Below, one piece after another: positions 62,482-64,000 of a DNA stretch of 64,000 bases; position 1 is the first letter of the stretch; every line of letters begins with the position of its first letter. A program made the translations under genes and the position numbers. The notes under the pieces were generated by a model. The model was not told the DNA's origin. It saw nothing but the letters and a program-made list of their open reading frames with translations, and ran no database searches. The stretch comes from Thalassoglobus neptunius (GTDB lineage Bacteria > Planctomycetota > Planctomycetia > Planctomycetales > Planctomycetaceae), in the NCBI RefSeq assembly GCF_007859735.1, contig NZ_SIHI01000001.1, positions 1,814,341 through 1,878,340 of the forward strand, read 5' to 3'.

Positions 62482-64000
62482 ATGCAAGTTTTCATGCACA
62501 TCCGAAGTCTTACACTCTCCCGATTTGTTCGAATGATCGCCGCCTGTCTGAGCCTGTTCCTCGTGACGGAAACATTGGTGGCTTCGCCGACAAATCTGTT
62601 GATTATCACTGTCGACGATATGAGTTGCGATTCCATGGGAGTCTATGACTGCCCGGTTCCTGACACGAGCCCGCGAATGGATCAACTCGCAGCAGAGTCG
62701 ATGAGATTTGATCATGCTCATGTTGTTGTGGGAAACTGTATGCCGTCCCGCAACGTCATGTGGTCCGGTCGATATCCACATTCGAACGGCGTCGAAGGCT
62801 TCTATCAGGTCCCCGATGCGACACATCCACATCTGGTCGACCTGATGCAGCAGGCGGGATACTTCACTGCGATCCGCGGGAAAGTCACACATTCAACTCC
62901 GTACCATCCGTATCATTGGGATCTCATTCTCGACACGGATACGGATGGAAGACAATTTGCCCTGAAAGATGCGAAATCTTACGGCAAGTCCGCTGCGATG
63001 GGGATTGCGGCTGCTGAGGAAGCGGGGCAGCCGTTCTGTGTCATGATCAATGTTTCCGATCCCCACAAACCGTTTTATGCACAAGGGAAGAACGGGACCG
63101 TGTTCGACGACCCGCATGTTCCCAGCCGAGTCTTCACCGCGGATGATGTGAGCGTTCCCGGTTTTCTATTCGAAGATCCCGTCGTTCGTCAGGAACTCGC
63201 ACACTATTACTCTTCGGTTCGCCGGGCGGATGACTGTGTCGGCGAAGTCCTCGACGCGCTCGATGCGTCAGGTGTCCGCGACGAGACACTTGTCGTCTTT
63301 CTTTCTGACCATGGAATGCCGCTGCCGTTTGCGAAGACTCAAGTTTATCATCACAGCTCGCGAACGCCTCTGATGTTCCGTTGGCCCGGGAAAATCGAAG
63401 AGAACTCTGTCGACACCAAGCATATGGTGTCAGCTGTGGACCTGTTGCCCACGATTCTGGATGCGATGCGGTTGTCCGTTCCCGAGGGAATTCAAGGGAA
63501 GTCTTTTCTTCCGATCCTTGAAGGTGACGATCAGCCGGGGCGTGATTTTGTCGTCAAGGAATACAACGAAAACTCGGGAAGATCACGGGACCCGATGCGC
63601 GCAATTCAGACTGAAAACCTGCTCTACATTTTCAACCCATGGTCGAACGGTGAGCGGGTTTTCGCGACAGCAACTTCAGGCACGCAGACTTACAAGAGAA
63701 TGAAACAGCTTGCCGAAAGCGATCCGCAGATCCGGGAACGTCATGAAGTTTATTTACACCGCCAGCCGAAAGAGCTTTATGACATCACTTCGGATCCCGA
63801 TTGCCTTCACAATCTGATCGACAGTCCGACCCACACGGCAGATCTTGACTTCCTCCGGACGACACTGGAACAGTGGATGGTGGAGACGGAAGATCATTGC
63901 CTGATCGCATTTCGAAATCGCGACGATCCAGAAGCTATGGAGAACTACGTGCTCGCGAAAGAAGCAGAAGCGACTTCGAGACCGCGACGAAATGGGGGAC
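62482..64000 (+). CDS. Sulfatase, C-terminally cut by the window edge
   Basis: A frame of at least 506 residues that runs off the right edge without a stop. A signal peptide (MIAACLSLFLVTETLVAS) precedes NLLIITVDDMSCDSMG, the metal-binding Asp pair. Cys86 in GNCMPSRNVMWSG is the C-x-P-S-R formylglycine site, and FLSDHGMPLPF and HHSSRTPLMFRWPG carry further active-site residues. AAAGG lies seven bases upstream of ATG 62482; other in-frame ATGs are at 62467 and 62494. It belongs to a different sulfatase subgroup from the gene at 8064. Probably near its natural end. Confidence 0.92.
   Translation, partial: MQVFMHIRSLTLSRFVRMIAACLSLFLVTETLVASPTNLLIITVDDMSCDSMGVYDCPVPDTSPRMDQLAAESMRFDHAHVVVGNCMPSRNVMWSGRYPHSNGVEGFYQVPDATHPHLVDLMQQAGYFTAIRGKVTHSTPYHPYHWDLILDTDTDGRQFALKDAKSYGKSAAMGIAAAEEAGQPFCVMINVSDPHKPFYAQGKNGTVFDDPHVPSRVFTADDVSVPGFLFEDPVVRQELAHYYSSVRRADDCVGEVLDALDASGVRDETLVVFLSDHGMPLPFAKTQVYHHSSRTPLMFRWPGKIEENSVDTKHMVSAVDLLPTILDAMRLSVPEGIQGKSFLPILEGDDQPGRDFVVKEYNENSGRSRDPMRAIQTENLLYIFNPWSNGERVFATATSGTQTYKRMKQLAESDPQIRERHEVYLHRQPKELYDITSDPDCLHNLIDSPTHTADLDFLRTTLEQWMVETEDHCLIAFRNRDDPEAMENYVLAKEAEATSRPRRNGG

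Overview
The window looks like a chromosomal segment of a planctomycete (class Planctomycetia, order Planctomycetales). The case rests on gene families that are hallmarks of that group: DUF1501, DUF1552 and DUF1592-type (DUF1587/1595/1592/1588/1585) proteins, a PVC-type CxxCH haem protein, two formylglycine sulfatases, three secreted PQQ-type beta-propeller proteins, a Tat-exported Gfo/Idh/MocA oxidoreductase, a DUF1570 protein and a Ser/Thr kinase. Genes are mostly single or in pairs, on both strands, with weak Shine-Dalgarno sites. I see no prophage, IS element or CRISPR array.

Layout. 1-10 kb: fragment of a secreted peptidase, an iron alcohol dehydrogenase/PfkB kinase pair, an APC permease, a nitrilase-family hydrolase, a PQQ propeller protein, a DUF1501 protein and a sulfatase. 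9.6-15 kb: a membrane protein followed by a macro-domain protein, KDPG aldolase, an M50 protease and an unusual E2-ubiquitin-conjugating-like protein fused to a zinc ribbon. 15-19 kb: the DUF1592/DUF1552 pair. 19.3-20.3 kb: a scar made of the 3' half of a tRNA-Phe gene with its terminator, a gene fragment lacking its 5' end with nine 15-bp repeats, and a gene apparently lacking its 3' end. 20.3-32.8 kb: XylR-type regulator, hemL, scramblase-like protein, RluA-type pseudouridine synthase, rfbA, PQQ protein, sigma-54 activator, rRNA methyltransferase and a glycosyltransferase. 33-36 kb: a membrane protein and a C45-type acyltransferase. 36.3-40.9 kb: the lipid cluster rpmF-plsX-fabD, then acpP-fabF, without fabG. 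41-47.9 kb: a P-loop/MBL pair, purine nucleoside phosphorylase, a protein kinase and a methyltransferase/DedA/alcohol dehydrogenase run ending in ten 13-bp repeats. 48-57.8 kb: secreted hypothetical protein, DUF1570 protein, CxxCH protein, VCBS/TPR pair and a Gfo/Idh oxidoreductase. 57.9-64 kb: PQQ protein, two nucleotide-sugar enzymes and the start of a second sulfatase.

How the genes work together. Many products are predicted to be exported and to handle sulfated or carbohydrate polymers or electron transfer outside the cytoplasm. The rpmF-fabF block supplies fatty-acid and phospholipid precursors. rfbA, the epimerase, the nucleotide-sugar dehydrogenase and the glycosyltransferase point to surface-polysaccharide synthesis.

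The observations I would follow up first are the E2-like protein, in which the catalytic Cys position is occupied by His; the displaced tRNA-Phe half; the nucleotide-sugar dehydrogenase with Thr in place of the catalytic Cys; and the tandem repeat that starts inside the last codons of the 46.9-kb dehydrogenase gene. All functional calls are from reading the sequence without database searches.
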